Below, in pieces: positions 1 to 11,130 of a stretch of DNA of 47,855 nucleotides. Source of the stretch: Bremia lactucae. Lineage: Eukaryota > Oomycota > Peronosporomycetes > Peronosporales > Peronosporaceae. Position numbers and translations under genes: made by a program. The DNA is taken from NCBI RefSeq assembly GCF_004359215.1, contig NC_090611.1, positions 1,024,382-1,072,236 of the forward strand, given 5' to 3'. Positions within the stretch are counted from its first letter, which is position 1. Each line of letters starts with the position of its first letter. Under the pieces are notes generated by a model. It was not told the DNA's origin, ran no database searches, and worked only from the letters and a program-made list of their open reading frames with translations.

Positions 1-295
1 TTTTTGCGACCATTTCGGTCCGCATATTCTTTTTGCTTGTCCTGTGCGCTTGCCATTGCGTCACGGACTTTACGTGTGATGGCTAATCGCTCATCCACAA
101 AGCGTTGAGCCTCGCTCACGCTTTTAGCATCAAACTCGCCTATGATACCGCCAAGAGGTCGGTCATAAGGCGTAGTTTTATTGACCACTGCTAAACTGGC
201 AGGGTCACTATGGCAAGTTTCAGTCGTTGAGATGATACCCTCATGGGTCATCGTCATATTGACGAAACTATATCCCTCTTTCGCACCGAGCACAG
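1..295 (-). pseudogene. Ty3/gypsy integrase C-terminal fragment (element L region)
   Basis: An open frame runs off the left edge on the minus strand. It reads a stretch with FVNMTMTHEG, then RFVDERLAITRKVRDAMA and AQDKQKEYADRNGRK. The RDAMAxxQDKQKExAD pattern is typical of the segment after the catalytic core of oomycete Ty3/gypsy integrases. The frame stops making sense near position 295, where a plus-strand chromodomain remnant begins, so this is a pol fragment joined head-on to another element. The element would continue to the left outside the window. Family assignment is by motif only. Confidence 0.6.
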
Positions 296-309
296 TGAGG
301 GGCCCTACC

Positions 310-476
310 CCACTAAGACTCGGGCGCTCCGTGAGGCAAGGGTATCAGATGCTCGTCCAATGGAAAGTTACTCGAAGAGTTTTGACTCTTGGGAACCGAT
401 CGATACCCTACGTATAGATGTGCCCGGCTTGGTGGTTGTCTACGAAAAGGAGCACCAGTTGAGGCCTCTTCGCTAG
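310..476 (+). pseudogene. chromodomain remnant ending a plus-strand pol (element L)
   Basis: Two overlapping plus frames give GYQMLVQWK and then SYSKSFDSWEPI followed by a tail with DVPGLVVVYEKE. This is the end of a chromodomain (LVQWKxYxxxxDSWEP), as at the pol C-terminus of chromoviruses. A frameshift after VQWK breaks it. It belongs to the same plus-strand element as the LTR at 1529, since the order chromodomain, antisense ORF, purine tract, LTR matches element C. Confidence 0.6.
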
Positions 477-499
477 TCTTAAATAGACTACCAGAAGTA

Positions 500-1469
500 G
501 CGTTGTGAGAAGAAACAGGGGGTACAGTACCGCCCATGATTTCTTTCACACGCAAGCGGGCGAAATTAATTCGCTGCGACCGCTGTTTCATCGCATCTGA
601 ATTGGATGAATGCGGCGCACGAATTCCGCCTCGTATTGGTCGGGCGTTTCATTCGAACGCAACACGACCGGGATCGGGAAAATACACCCAAGCGATTTTC
701 CCTGAGCCCTCCATGATTTAAAGACGCCATTCTAATTATGTGCGTCTGCAAGAGCGCGCTTTTGGAGCGACGCTTGGCCCGATTACATGAGGTTATTTAG
801 ATGAAGGGGGCATCAATGATGTGCCACCCGTCACAAAGCTACGTTCTAAACGACTGGCTTGTGACACCGACTGAGTACGTTCACGTGTCGTCGGCGGAGC
901 TTTAGGCTCCGAATTCTCTATGTCAGAACCATTATGAATTATGGTCTGAGCATAAGGCGTTGTAATTATACCCAATGGAGAAGCGGCTGCATATTTATGG
1001 GCAGCGCTCTCATTAATTGTCGCTGCGCTATCCAGCGCAGACGACGAGACAGCATTCGTAAATGTTGCTGTCTCCATGTTGTTAGCCATGAGAGGAGTTT
1101 GCATGGGCAATAGTGTGCCATCATCTTTCCTCAGAGCTCGTTGTCCGCATCACTACTATGAGGTGACGGCAACGGTGTCGACTCATTGTAGTCGACAATA
1201 AGCGACGGATCAACATTCACACTGTTAAAGTGGGATGAATCCTTTAGCCCCGTTAAAGCGACAGCAGCAGTAGCTGTCGGCGTTTCAACTAAGGCATTAG
1301 ACGCGACCGGCGAATTAACGCGGCGCGTGCGCTTAGTGTGAGGTTGAGTGGGCGTCTTCGCAGACGACCCACCAACATGGCCCCTTTTAGGTGGCATCTT
1401 TGGCGCCGTGTATGAAACACGTGCGCTAGAGTGATTGAGTGAACTAGCGGCGCGTAAGGCTGCTCGCAT
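500..1469 (-). pseudogene. antisense ORF of element L (broken)
   Basis: The minus strand is open from an ATG at 1469 to 1131 (112 residues, Ser/Thr/Pro/Ala rich with a basic KRTRR patch and an acidic SSDADNE end). It continues in another frame from 1110 to 793, and further open stretches follow to about 500. It sits between the chromodomain remnant and the 3' LTR and points against pol. The same arrangement recurs in elements A, C and R. No known domain is recognised. Internal frame changes suggest decay. Confidence 0.45.
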
Positions 1470-1528
1470 TTCCTCTCTCCTCTTTGTCTAATTTAAAAAT
1501 GTAAATTCGTTCTTAAAGGTAGGGATGG

Positions 1529-2068
1529 TGTAACGGGCTAAAGTTGCCCTAATGTTACACAGTCCCCGTAAAGTACACTTTGTGTACTGAAGGGATGGTC
1601 AATTACTAGATAGTAGTAATCAGACCCAGCACTTGGGTGTGGTGCACATTTGTGACCAACCCTTGTGTATGTGATGCACATGGGTGCATTCAGATTAGGA
1701 GGGATGACGGCTAGCGTCATCCGTTACGCGAGGTTTATAGAAAGATACGCTCGCAATACATATTAAGTGTTATCTACAGAGATGACATTTTGATTGGTAA
1801 AAATCGGTATTTATATTTAATACGATCAAATATAAATCAGTCTGAAAACTACTTCCTACTTGGTAAGTGCGCACGAGGAGCCGGATTACCGCTCCCGTGA
1901 CGACACTTTACCAGAGTACTTGGTACGTTGGGTGAGGTCGCTAACGCGTCCACCGCAACTACCTCACTGCACGCAAGAGAAGCGAGTTAAACCGCTTCCT
2001 CGCTGTGCTAGGGTGTGTGTCTAAGCAGAGCGTGGCCGCATTACGACGTGCCCGTCTACACCGTTACA
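1529..2068 (+). repeat. probable 3' LTR of element L
   Basis: A purine tract (about 1515-1525, AAAGGTAGGGA) is followed by TGTAACGGGC, the 5' end seen on all LTRs in the window. An end of the form CCGTTACA falls at 2061-2068. The first about 30 bp form an imperfect palindrome (TGTAACGGGC ... GCCCTAATGTTACA), also a shared feature. No second copy lies in the window, so the 3' boundary is provisional. Confidence 0.5.
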
Positions 2069-2267
2069 CACACAGTACGTCTCAAAGAAGAGATTCCAGC
2101 GACCGAGGGTCAGGAAGGATTCTTTATAAACCATAGTCATATCTTAAAAGATTAGGTATCTATCAGACTAGCATAAGCAAACCAAGTTTTCTCCAGGTTA
2201 TGATCCCGATTAAGGCAAAACTTGTAGCAAGTGAAACAAACGTAAACTTTCGACATGGTGCGGCCTT
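2069..2267. other. spacer between elements L and A
   Basis: About 200 bp with no coding signal and no resemblance that I can see to the LTRs. It may be host DNA or a remnant of another repeat. Confidence 0.3.
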
Positions 2268-2777
2268 TGTAACGGAGCACCTTTCACTAGTACTGATCAG
2301 TACTAGTTAACCTTTCACTGATTACAGCGAAGGTAAGGTGCCTCGAAACTTTACGGGTACAAAGGTACAGAGGAAGATTTCTTATGGAGCTAAGGGTCTT
2401 GAGCTCAAGGTCTAGACTGACGCTTTATAATAGCGAAAAGTAAAACTGTATTAATATTTTTTTAGTTTCCTCCGTAACGATCTTCTATCTACTACTGAAC
2501 TTGATACAGTAATACCTAACTAAGTATGGCGCCTCGTTGCGCACTGCAGAATCGTGTCTTGTAACCATTGGCGGGTTGATATAGACTAAAATTTACCAAT
2601 CAATAGAGCTGATGTCTTATTGCATCATAATTATCCAATTTGGAAATTTTGGAACAATTTAAGTCAGAATTAATACAGATAATATTTTGGACTTCTTTAT
2701 TTATTTTCTTTTCTAAGAACAAAAAATTGTTGTTCCTCTTAAAGGGAATAATAGTTATGTAACGGGTACCCGTTACA
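2268..2777 (-). repeat. 3' LTR of element A
   Basis: It shares many blocks in order with 8847-9350, for example CTAGTACTGATCA, GAGGTGCCTCGAAACTT-like, AAGTATGGCGCCTC and CCAATCAATAGAGCT. The inner end is a perfect 20-bp palindrome, TGTAACGGGTACCCGTTACA (2758-2777). It is followed by a pyrimidine run (2780-2788) that reads as a polypurine tract on the minus strand, so the element interior lies to the right. Confidence 0.85.
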
Positions 2778-2950
2778 TCACCCCCCTTAAACAACAGTCA
2801 CTATAGTGATTGACGTAGGGTGACAGGAAAATTATCAACTCTTTCCCCGTAATTAGCATTACTGGTTTCAATAAAAAACTGATTTTATTTGTGTTATAAT
2901 TTTTATCAAAATACCGATTTACTTGCATTCTTGATTTGACCAAAATCAAC
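2778..2950. other. element A: polypurine tract and leader of the antisense ORF
   Basis: It contains the minus-strand purine tract (AAGGGGGGTGA on the minus strand, about 2778-2789). AT-rich sequence follows, up to the ATG of the antisense ORF at 2951. Confidence 0.5.
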
Positions 2951-4180
2951 ATGGCGACGAATAAGTCTGTGCGCTTGGCCCGTTAGGCCGCAAAGCTGGC
3001 AGCTGCGCGGATCAGTGCGGCTGCTGGTAATACAAATGTTATAGTAGACGCTAATGCGTCAACTGCAGGGAATACGTCACCTCCTACTCCCATTGGAGGT
3101 GACTGGAACATGTCATCGGTTGATGGCATTGCAGATAACAGTGACAAGTCGCATGCTACACTAATTGTAGGTGACTGGCACAAGTCACCGGCATCGCCCA
3201 ACTCAGTGACTACTGTAAAGGCTGCCGGATCACCCGAAGAAACGGAATTCTTCATCAATGCCTTTTTTCGGCATCGGTGGGACTCTTTTAATTAAGCAAA
3301 GGATGATAAACCTTTGTTCCAAGCTTTGACAGCCTTTGTACAGAATGCGCAAAACATAGGTGGTGAGGTCTGGCTTGACAAGCTGATTTTTTTTCCGTGA
3401 ACTATTCGAGAAACGGACCTTAGTCTTTGCACGCTACAAGCTCCACCGTTTGTCTTGAGAGGCAGGGTTTTCTTGCCTCTCATGGAGGACACATGCCCAT
3501 GCTGTTTAAAGGGTGCAGGTCATACCCCTAAGGAAGCATATTTCCTTAAAGATGCTCTTTGGAGGATGCAGGTCCATCGCAGAACGACCGCTTCCTGCGC
3601 TCGTAATAAGTATGGAGGTTCCTAATCCCTTGACGACTCTCGTAAGAGATGATCTGTCGAGGAAGATGGGTCTCGTCGTACTGCTAGACGAGACCCGGAC
3701 GTCCAACATCAGTTGGGAACGAGGTTTTCAACTATCATGCGAGGGTGGATACCCTCGCCAACGCACGAGATAACTCGTTCGTACCCCATTTTACCTCACG
3801 GTGGCCCAAGAAGCTTTCAACAAGAAAACGCTTCTCACCGCTCGAATCCGTCAATTGATGTGGGGGGGGGGATTGCCTCGTTTGACGAACTCGATTCAAC
3901 ATCGTGATATGGATCACACCAGGTCATTGATCACAAGCGATCCCGTCGCCGCGAGATAGCAGTGACGGTTGATAATGTTTCTTCTGACCAGTTGATAAAT
4001 TTCTCGCAGGTTGCGACTGATCAATTGGCGAACAAAAGTACACATCAGTTGCTTCAAAACGAGCTCGTGACAGCTTGTCAGAAGTTCTCTTTCTTAGAGG
4101 AAATAGTGGATCGTCTGGTTCAAGAAAATCAGACTCTGTTCCGAGGCAATAAGGCTTTGGCTTGGAGCCATCAGGTTTAA
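2951..4180 (+). pseudogene. antisense ORF of element A (broken)
   Basis: ATG at 2951 (MATNKSVRLAR, then a stop). The same frame continues with an Ala/Ser-rich part and then ETEFFINAFFRHRW, a stop at 3293, and FQALTAFVQNAQNIG followed by GGEVWLDKL. This aligns with FYLDAFLNHR...SAFIRNVKDIGREAWLQKL of element R and the equivalent frame in element C. Near 3962-4180 an open frame reads a heptad-like stretch (LLQNELVTACQKF, EEIVDRLVQENQTLF) that resembles the coiled-coil part of the element C antisense ORF. It runs opposite to pol and overlaps the chromodomain antisense. Function unknown. Confidence 0.55.
3650..3870 (-). pseudogene. chromodomain remnant, element A pol C-terminus
   Basis: Minus-strand frames give EKRFLVESFLGHREV and then TSYLVRWRGYPPSHDS followed by a stop where WEP would be expected. 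This is the same chromodomain as in element C (FLVERIQNHRDV, SYLVRWRGYPPSHDSWEP), with a frameshift and a stop. Confidence 0.65.
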
Positions 4181-4892
4181 GCGGATGCCCTACACCGTTC
4201 CGGAATCGGATGAAGCCTCCTACTGAAAGTACGGGTGGAGACGCCCAACATAAAACGTAGGATCGTACGCATACTACGTGGCAAATCGATCCTGTACGCA
4301 TCGCTGGCGATGTAGTACACGAAACGGGCCGATATCCCTGGGCAGTAATTTAATACTGCCAATATTTGTCACTACGTGATTTTGTAGTTTACCGTAGAAT
4401 GTAGGACTAGGTCAATTTCATTAAATAAGGTATGTATGTTCTTCTATCATTATCAGAACTCCGTTTCTGTCGGTCCACCGCATCAGCGATGGAATCCTGT
4501 CAATCGAAAATCGCCTGCTGACTCGGTTCTATTTTTGTTTTCAGTGCGACTGGCTCGCACTGCGGAGATATCAATCCCTTCATTATTGAGTATGGTCGTT
4601 CTCATTAATAATATTCTTTTTGATGATGAGTCTTACAGCATCGTTGTCAAAGTAAGTACCAGCATAATTGTTATTACTGAGTTTGTCCACTTCAATGTTG
4701 ATTAAATCAACATCGGTATCCTTCGCATTGATCTTTGTGCTAATGCATGATGAGCAAGAGCTAGAGGATCCTTTGCTCGAGCGAGTTCCCTTCCACTTGA
4801 ATAAGAGTCACTCAAAAAAGGTGGGTATACGTCGGTAGCGCAAGCCATTCACGAAAAATGGTGCATGCTTTGTAGAAGCATGCACTAAATTG
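4181..4892. other. element A: degenerate linker between integrase and chromodomain
   Basis: About 700 bp inside element A with no intact frame. From element C, this stretch should encode the region between the integrase core and the chromodomain. I see no separate gene in it. Confidence 0.35.
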
Positions 4893-5535
4893 TTAATGGC
4901 AAATTCTACCATCGAGCGACAGCGTCGTAATAATAATTAGAGCGCACTCGCTCCAGTTCCTGAAAGATAGGATGCATCCGCGAAGTATCTCTTCGAGAAT
5001 ACGGTTTGCCCGCTCCGGCTGACCATCTCTTTCAGGATGATCAAAGGTTGACATTTCTAACTGAGTTCCAAGTGAATTTAGGGTCTCGGTCTGAGAACAG
5101 TTCGCGGAGTAACCCATGGAGTCGAAATATCGTGTCAACAAAGCCACGATCACAGTTTTTAACTGCAGCAAGATGCACCATTTTGCTAAAATGATCAACA
5201 AAAACAAGAATGCTATTATTCTTATGTTCGTCTTCGGGAAATTCGAAGACGAAGTCCATGGAATCACACTGCCAACACTCTGCCGGAACAGGCAGAGGTT
5301 GTCAAGGAGCGCGGGATAAAGCACTGGGCTCTAGCCGTTGACAAAGTTCGCTAGCACGCATGTGCTTAGGGACGAACTCATACTGGTGTGACCAGTTAAA
5401 GTCGCGCCTTATCATGATATAGGTTTTCTCACGCCCACCATAACCACTTATTGGTGCATCGTGGCACTTATACATAATCCGTAAGTGCCAATCATTTATG
5501 GGTGGGGATGACGTCACGAGGAATGTCGCCAGCAA
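4893..5535 (-). pseudogene. integrase remnant, element A
   Basis: Minus-strand frames give the H2C2-type N-terminus (LRIMYKCHDAPISGYGGREK, 5302-5535). The catalytic core start follows (MDFVFEFPEDEHKNNSILVF, VDHFSKMVHLAAV, 5041-5259), then FSDRDPKFTW with the second acidic residue, and FDHPERDGQPERANRILEE near 4990-5060 with the third. The frames are split by shifts, so no functional enzyme is encoded. Confidence 0.75.
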
Positions 5536-5738
5536 CGGCTGTTTAATACAGTAACCAATTGCGTGCTGTGTATCGATCTTTTGAGGATCAGTACAATAGC
5601 TACAATGCTTTTAGGATTGTTGGGATGGGTTTCTAAGGTAGTCCATCATCACTTTAAGAATCTATCTATTTGATAAGATCTTCCAACGTCGTCGAGTACT
5701 GTTGACGACGGAACACTTATTCTTGCACCAGTGGCCTT

Positions 5739-6187
5739 ATGCTCACTGTTTATTTGCGCAGCCGGCTAAAAATCGGGCCGACGCGAAAGGGCATCAGTGA
5801 CGACGTTATGTCGTACTGGTTTATACTCCACGGAGAATTATACTCTGCGAAGAAAGAACACCATTTCGCCATTCTTTGCGAGAGGTGTGGACTGTTTACG
5901 GCCGTGCGTAAAGATGCATGATCCGAATCTACTAACGAACGGTCTATCTTCCAAGAGATAGACCCTAAACTTTGCCAGTGCGTAACTCATGGAAAAGAGT
6001 TCCTTGTCACGCACTGATAAATGCGTTCAGCTGGTTGAATCTGACGCGATTGATAACAGACGACGCGCTCTGCGCCGTCTGTGTCAAATTGCATTAACGC
6101 ACAGCCGATTGCAAAAACGCTGGCGTCACAGACCACATAAAAAGGTCGGTCTTGGTCCGCAATCGCCAAGATTGGCGATTGCATCAA
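5739..6187 (-). pseudogene. RNase H remnant, element A
   Basis: Minus frame 5987-6187 reads ILAIADQDRPFYVVCDASVF, AIGCALMQFDTDGAERVV and SRQIQPAERIY, the RT-linked RNase H pattern (VxxDASxxAIGxxL) of Ty3/gypsy elements. A further piece with RMAKWCSFFAEYNS lies near 5820-5900. Broken by stops. Confidence 0.7.
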
Positions 6188-6299
6188 GCTTTACATAATA
6201 TCCTCGAAGGAACGCTGATAATCAGCGTTCCATGACAGCTATACATTTTTCTTCAACAAAGACGAAATATGTACTGTCATTTCGGCATAACTGCGTGAC

Positions 6300-7300
6300 T
6301 ACTTGTGCAGGTACGCCGCTAAACCGAGGAGCTTTCTTATTTCCTTCACATCATCTGGCACAGGCCAATCGGTGATCGCCTTGATCTTTTCTTGATTAGG
6401 GCGTACACCGTGTTTATCCACGATGCACCCAGGAGTGGTATCGCTTGCTGTGAAATTACACTCCTGAGATTTGCATACAAATTGTGCTTACGCATAAGTG
6501 TAAGAACCTTTCGGACGTGGGTACGATGTACTTAAACGTCCGACTTTCCGTTCTTGGCTCTGCTATGAGCGAAGACGTCATCGAAATACTCGGTGCAAAA
6601 TCCCGCACCGATCCCAACAGATTGTTTACACATCTGTTAAATGTCCAAGGGGCATTTCTAAGTCCCTCTGGCATGACTAGCCACTCCTATAGCATTCCGC
6701 TTGGGGTGCTTACTGCTGTGAGCGGAATTCTGATTCACGCACAAGGATCTAATAGAATTCATCATTAGATCCACTGACGAAAAGATAGTACTCTTTGACA
6801 TACCATCATTGATTACGTCTACGCATACAGAAGATCGGAGAGCTATATGAAAAAGTTTATTGCCTCACATGGTCCGCTGCTAAGCGTTCGGCAATAATTT
6901 GTCGATCGCTATTACTAATTCACGAGGCAATGGCCATTGCTTCAGGACACAATATTTCGGACCTGGGATTAGGTCGATTTCGTGTCGAGTGCCTTTATCC
7001 TTAGGCAGCTCACACGAAACTGATTCAGGGACGACATCCTTAAATTCTATCAAGTCTTTATATAGAGAGTTTTTCTTTAAAGGATCCTAGGATTAGGACG
7101 TAAACGTTCGATTCGAGTCTTATCATCGAGGACACTTTCTTCCACCGATGAACCACTGAAATCCTTTCGTTCTCAGGAAATTTTATTGCCGACCGAATAT
7201 CGGTCACATAGTTGTCATCTGTGACAAGTACGCAGATCTGCTTGACTTTGCCACTACGGAGATAATGCAAGAACCGTTTCGGTTAAATCATTGGCAATTG
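6300..7300 (-). pseudogene. reverse transcriptase remnant, element A
   Basis: Minus frame 6456-6674 reads MPEGLRNAPWTFNRCVNNLL, the LxNAPxTFxR motif of Ty3/gypsy reverse transcriptases (compare MPQGLSNAPATFNRCVTNLL in element C). The catalytic YxDD box that should follow is not in frame. The rest of the domain is scattered over shifted frames up to about 7300. Confidence 0.65.
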
Positions 7301-7639
7301 AGTTATCTCCGGAGTTAATTGCGGAGGCGCTAATAGATCAAAAGTATAAGCGTCTACACTTGATCCATTGTTGACTAAGACATTTATTGTCTCAGTTGTT
7401 TTTGGAACTTATTTCCAGAGGTACCTGGAAACCTTTGACCACAGGTTTTCCGGGGGCTTATTCATACAGAAACTATTTGAGCAGTATCCTTTCCAACTGC
7501 CTTTAACTGTGGTTGCGCTACCACAACGAGATTCTCTACGATCGACTCTCCAGTCGATCTAGGACCTTCGCACTGTCTTTTATAGTCGGCCGTCTTAAAA
7601 TTATTTGGATGTTTCTTTTCAAGCAATTATCCTTGTTTT

Positions 7640-8092
7640 GGACTACTCAACTTATTCGAATGGTCGAACTTCGACGCTGCCTGTGCTTGTGCACAGCCGT
7701 CCAGATCTAACTCCACAGTGTGTCGAGTATTCACACTGAGGTCTTGTGCAGTCGGGCAAACGACCGAACCCACAAGTGAGGCCATCGCACTCACTAGTAG
7801 AACATTCACACGCTCGTGAATGCTCCCACACGTTCATCAGTTGGCCGTCTGATGAATGAGAGACAGGCATCGCCACGGCTTGATGCTGCCAATTTATACA
7901 TGACTTGTACTTTCTGAGGCATGGTAAACCAAGGATGACATCAAATTTGTCATCCAAATCTAGTACGATGGTATCATCATCGTACCGTTTACGCTTTAAC
8001 GTGATGATATACCAACTACTCATTTCCTTACTGTTACTGATGCGCCTGTTGCTAGGCGCACTGTTATCTTTCTTAGAGGGATAGCGACTCAA
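7640..8092 (-). pseudogene. aspartic protease region, element A
   Basis: Minus frame 7652-8092 (146 residues) has TIVLDLDDKFDVILGLPCLR, which corresponds to the C-terminal half of the retropepsin fold (the DVILGLPWL motif). A Cys/Ser-rich linker follows (CECSTSECDGLTCG), shared with element C at 11480-11530. The catalytic DSG or DTG is not visible. The region shows several short hairpins (7681-7696, 7716-7738, 7833-7856, 7933-7955, 7963-7985, 8041-8060). Confidence 0.65.
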
Positions 8093-8099
8093 TAATTTT

Positions 8100-8835
8100 G
8101 AGCCTGCGATCTTCTAGTGATTGGCGTCTGACAAAATTATTCGACGCTTTAAAGCGACCAGGGACTTAAGTGGCAACTTATTTGCCACTATAATTTTCAG
8201 GGTGATGAGGCTAACCTGGGGCAAATACACACAATGTTTGTGTATGAGGAGTAACTTTCGTCAAAAGGCCTGCAAATTCTTATGACGTTGCTAGATCAGT
8301 AGGGCACTACCCCTACTGACCCTGACCATTTTCACGAAATGCCTCGCCGTTGCAAATTCACAACAGCGTCGGATCCGCGTCCTCCGCTGTTCCTAGAGAG
8401 AGGTCGCGCTCAGTGTTTTAAGGCACTGGCCGTGGGGCACTCCACTCATAGGCGCAGTGGCTCGTCTTTTGTCAACAGTTACATTTTTGTAACCATTGTA
8501 ACTTGAAGAGCGAGTTTTTCGCTCTCTTCGTACGAAAGATCCATGGGTTCTGGACCTCCATTTTTTTGTCGTCTCGGTGGACGATATGCACCCGAGTGGA
8601 CGAAAGCCTGTGCTAGGCTGACGTCCTCCTGTTCCGCTTTAGATATCTCTTGGTCGAGCGAATTTAATTCTAGCCGGAACAGGTGAGTCTAAACAGGGCC
8701 ATCCGAAAGACCTTTGATAAACACAGTTACCTGTGTTTGTTCATTAGTACGATAAATTGACCAGGTATCGTGTATGTTGATAGCCAACATGTCCATGTTG
8801 ATGAAACGTGCGTAAGTCGTTGAACGGACTACGAA
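8100..8835 (-). pseudogene. gag remnant, element A
   Basis: Minus-strand fragments include GGPEPMDLSYEE near 8510-8570, matching GGPEPMDLSYGES just before the zinc knuckle in element C gag. The zinc knuckle itself is decayed. No continuous frame. Confidence 0.5.
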
Positions 8836-8846
8836 GTGCTACCAGA
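8836..8846 (-). other. primer-binding site, element A
   Basis: TGCTACCA on the plus strand at 8837-8844 reads TGGTAGCA on the minus strand, two bases inside the LTR. This is complementary to the ...TGCTACCA 3' end of an initiator-Met-type tRNA. Element C has the same motif at the same distance. Confidence 0.6.
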
Positions 8847-9350
8847 TGTAAAAGGCACCTTTTACTAGTACTGATCATAACTAGTTAAACTTACACTGAT
8901 TACAGTGAAAGTGAGGTGCCTCGAAACTTCACGTACACAAAGGTCCAGAGGAAGGTTATTCTTCGATTTTTATTACGCCTTATGTATATGAAGCTAAGGG
9001 ACTTAAGCCTCTTGACTAAAGCTTTAGATTAAAGAAAAAGTAAAATGTGTTATAATTGATTTAGTTTCCTACATAACAATCTTCTACCGACTACTGAACA
9101 TATAATATTTATAACTAATTAAGTATGGCGCCTCCTTGCGCACCGCACAATCGTGTCTTAAAACAATTGGCGAGGTTATTCAACTTCAATTAAACCAATC
9201 AATAGAGCTAATGTCCTATTGCATCAATATAACCAAATTTCGTAATATTGGAACTATTTAAGTCAAAGTTATTAAAGCCTCGCATAGAAAATAATAGTTG
9301 TTATTCCGCTTGTGGGAAATAATACTTATGTAACGGGACACCCCGTTACA
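8847..9350 (-). repeat. 5' LTR of element A
   Basis: Homologous to 2268-2777 over its length. It starts TGTAAAAGGCACC and ends CCCCGTTACA, with an imperfect terminal palindrome at 9329-9350. Many substitutions separate the two LTRs, indicating an old insertion. Confidence 0.85.
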
Positions 9351-9485
9351 CACGTAATTTATCGAAAGGCGCTTCATCAATTTCAAAGGTCGCGTGCGAT
9401 CGACACCAATAGTCGCGTCCTTTCGACACGAAAGTCGCACCATTTGGACACCACTAGACGTAACTTTTGCTCGTTCATGCTTTTA
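9351..9485. other. spacer between elements A and C
   Basis: 135 bp without recognisable features between the two LTRs. The last five bases (tttta) may be the target duplication of element C. Confidence 0.3.
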
Positions 9486-9926
9486 TGTAACGGGGTTTAT
9501 CGTTACATGAAATTAACACTTAAAGGTTGTTAATTAATATATTATCTAAAAGGTAGGGAATATTTGGAGAATATTCCTTTACATGGTAATATTCTAAAAG
9601 CTTATCTATTGGTAGATATAGACCATTATATCCACTTTCTCCGCGGTCCAGTCAGCGCTGGACGCGCGCAAATAGAAAGACAGATAAGACTTTTACTACA
9701 TGTTATGTATTAGTTTTATGCTTAAGTTAGATTTAAGTAGATGGACAAGAAGACCTCAATTATATTAATACAGTATTTAATTAAACCTCTTTAAAGCAAG
9801 TGTTTTAAATCGAGTCTTCCTCTGCACGTACTAGTGTTCGTGAAGTGACGTGAGGCACCACTCGCACTGAGGCTGTGCGAAGTGAACTTGTACTGAAGCA
9901 GTACAAGTCGGCAGTGCCCCATTACA
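9486..9926 (+). repeat. 5' LTR of element C
   Basis: TGTAACGGGG at the start and CCCCATTACA at the end. Near-identical blocks are shared with 16908-17344, such as TTCTCCGCGGTCCAGTCAGC (position about 9638). It is rich in small palindromes: GTCCAGTCAGCGCTGGAC, CACGTACTAGTGTTCGTG and TTGTACTGAAGCAGTACAA. The first 22 bp fold back on themselves. Confidence 0.9.
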
Positions 9927-9928
9927 CC

Positions 9929-9937
9929 TGGTAGCAC
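9929..9937 (+). other. primer-binding site, element C
   Basis: TGGTAGCAC begins two bases after the LTR. The first eight bases complement the 3' end of an initiator-Met-type tRNA. The identical motif is found in element A. Confidence 0.6.
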
Positions 9938-10068
9938 TTTGTAGTCCATCCAAGGACCACAGTTCCATCATCTAATATGGACATTTAGATGATAATGGAA
10001 ATACGCGTCACGTTTCACCTGATAGCTACTCCTTTCTAAGTGACATAGAAAGGAGTGTGGTCGAACGA

Positions 10069-11130
10069 ATGAGTTTGACTGTAGGGAACGATGCCATCTT
10101 GGCCATGCTGTCCGGTTTGGACAGAGATGCCCTCTATTCAGCCATCGCCAAGTTCATACAACATGAACTTGAGGAGGCGAAGGAGAAGGAGAAGGTAGCC
10201 TTGCATAATCAGCAAGGCTCTCAACAGACAGAACTGTTGAGGTTACAGCAGCTACAGACCCCTGTACCTGGGATGATGCACACGCGTCGTCCGAAAACCT
10301 TGAAAATTGACATCTCTAAGTAGAGGGGAGTCGAAGAAGACTCCTCTTAAGATCGTTTGTCGAGTTGGACGATGCCATAAGGGCTCGTCACATCGTCGAC
10401 GAGCAAATGCAAGTCGCATTTGCTCAGTAAAATTTGGCAGGTCGTGCCAAAACTTGGGCAGTAGGTCTTAAGTTGCGCGATCCATATGTCTTTGGGTCGC
10501 TCGAAGCTTTTAAAGCGCGGCTCAAACAGACGTTTGAACAGCCTAGGCTGAGTTCAGAGCTCGATCAGAGCTTCTGAAACTTAAGCAAGGCAAGCGTGAT
10601 GTTCAAGCTTATGCCCAGCACATCCGACTCTTAGCGAGCTGAATCACGAACAACCCAGTACATGAACACGCGTTGATTACGGTGCCCCCCCCTTTCCTGA
10701 AGTTGGATAATGGCCGGGTCATATTAGCCTAAGAAACGGAAGTGCTGCGTCTCCTGGCCAGCTGATCTTCATTTTTTATGCAAGGTCTTACGGATTATTC
10801 CGTAAAGACCCACCTGTTCCGCTTGGAACTGGACACGCTTGAAGAAGCAATATCCGTTGCGGAACAGGAGGACTTTAGCTTAAACAGGCTCAAGCTAGTT
10901 TGTCATCGTATCGTCCTCCAAGACGACACGAGCTTGGAGGTCCAGAACCTATGGACCTCTCTTACGGCGAAAGCGAAAAACCTCGCTATTCGAACAGTAA
11001 GCGATTGCAGAAATGCAATCGCTGTCAAAAGTTAGGACACTACGCTCATGAGTGTAGTGCCCCACACCCAGTACCGGGTGTTATTGAACATAATTATGGA
11101 TCGAACGCCAGAAAGGGCAACAGTCGCTAG
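10069..11130 (+). pseudogene. gag of element C (stops and frameshifts)
   Basis: The first real ATG is at 10069 (MSLTVGNDAILAML). A Glu/Lys-rich helix follows, then a stop at 10321. Later frames give typical Ty3/gypsy capsid motifs (THLFRLELDTLEEAISVAEQ at 10802-10863) and a linker GGPEPMDLSYGES. A CCHC zinc knuckle follows, CNRCQKLGHYAHEC (C-x2-C-x4-H-x4-C, about 11012-11053). At least three interruptions prevent one product. Confidence 0.75.

Larger units (their letters stand above)
2268..9350 (-). mobile_element. element A: decayed Ty3/gypsy chromovirus, minus orientation
   Basis: About 7.1 kb bounded by two related LTRs (2268-2777 and 8847-9350). Between them, reading the minus strand from right to left, are a primer-binding site, gag remnants, aspartic protease, reverse transcriptase, RNase H, integrase and a chromodomain. 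A plus-strand antisense ORF lies next to the left (3') LTR. Every domain is interrupted by stops or frameshifts, and the LTRs differ at many positions, so it is an old, inactive copy. No 5-bp target duplication matches at the chosen ends (gcctt left, cacgt right), which suggests rearrangement or mutated ends. Confidence 0.85.

Noticed and set aside
2268..9350. Target-site duplication for element A
   Set aside because: The 5 bases outside the two LTRs (gcctt and cacgt) do not match.
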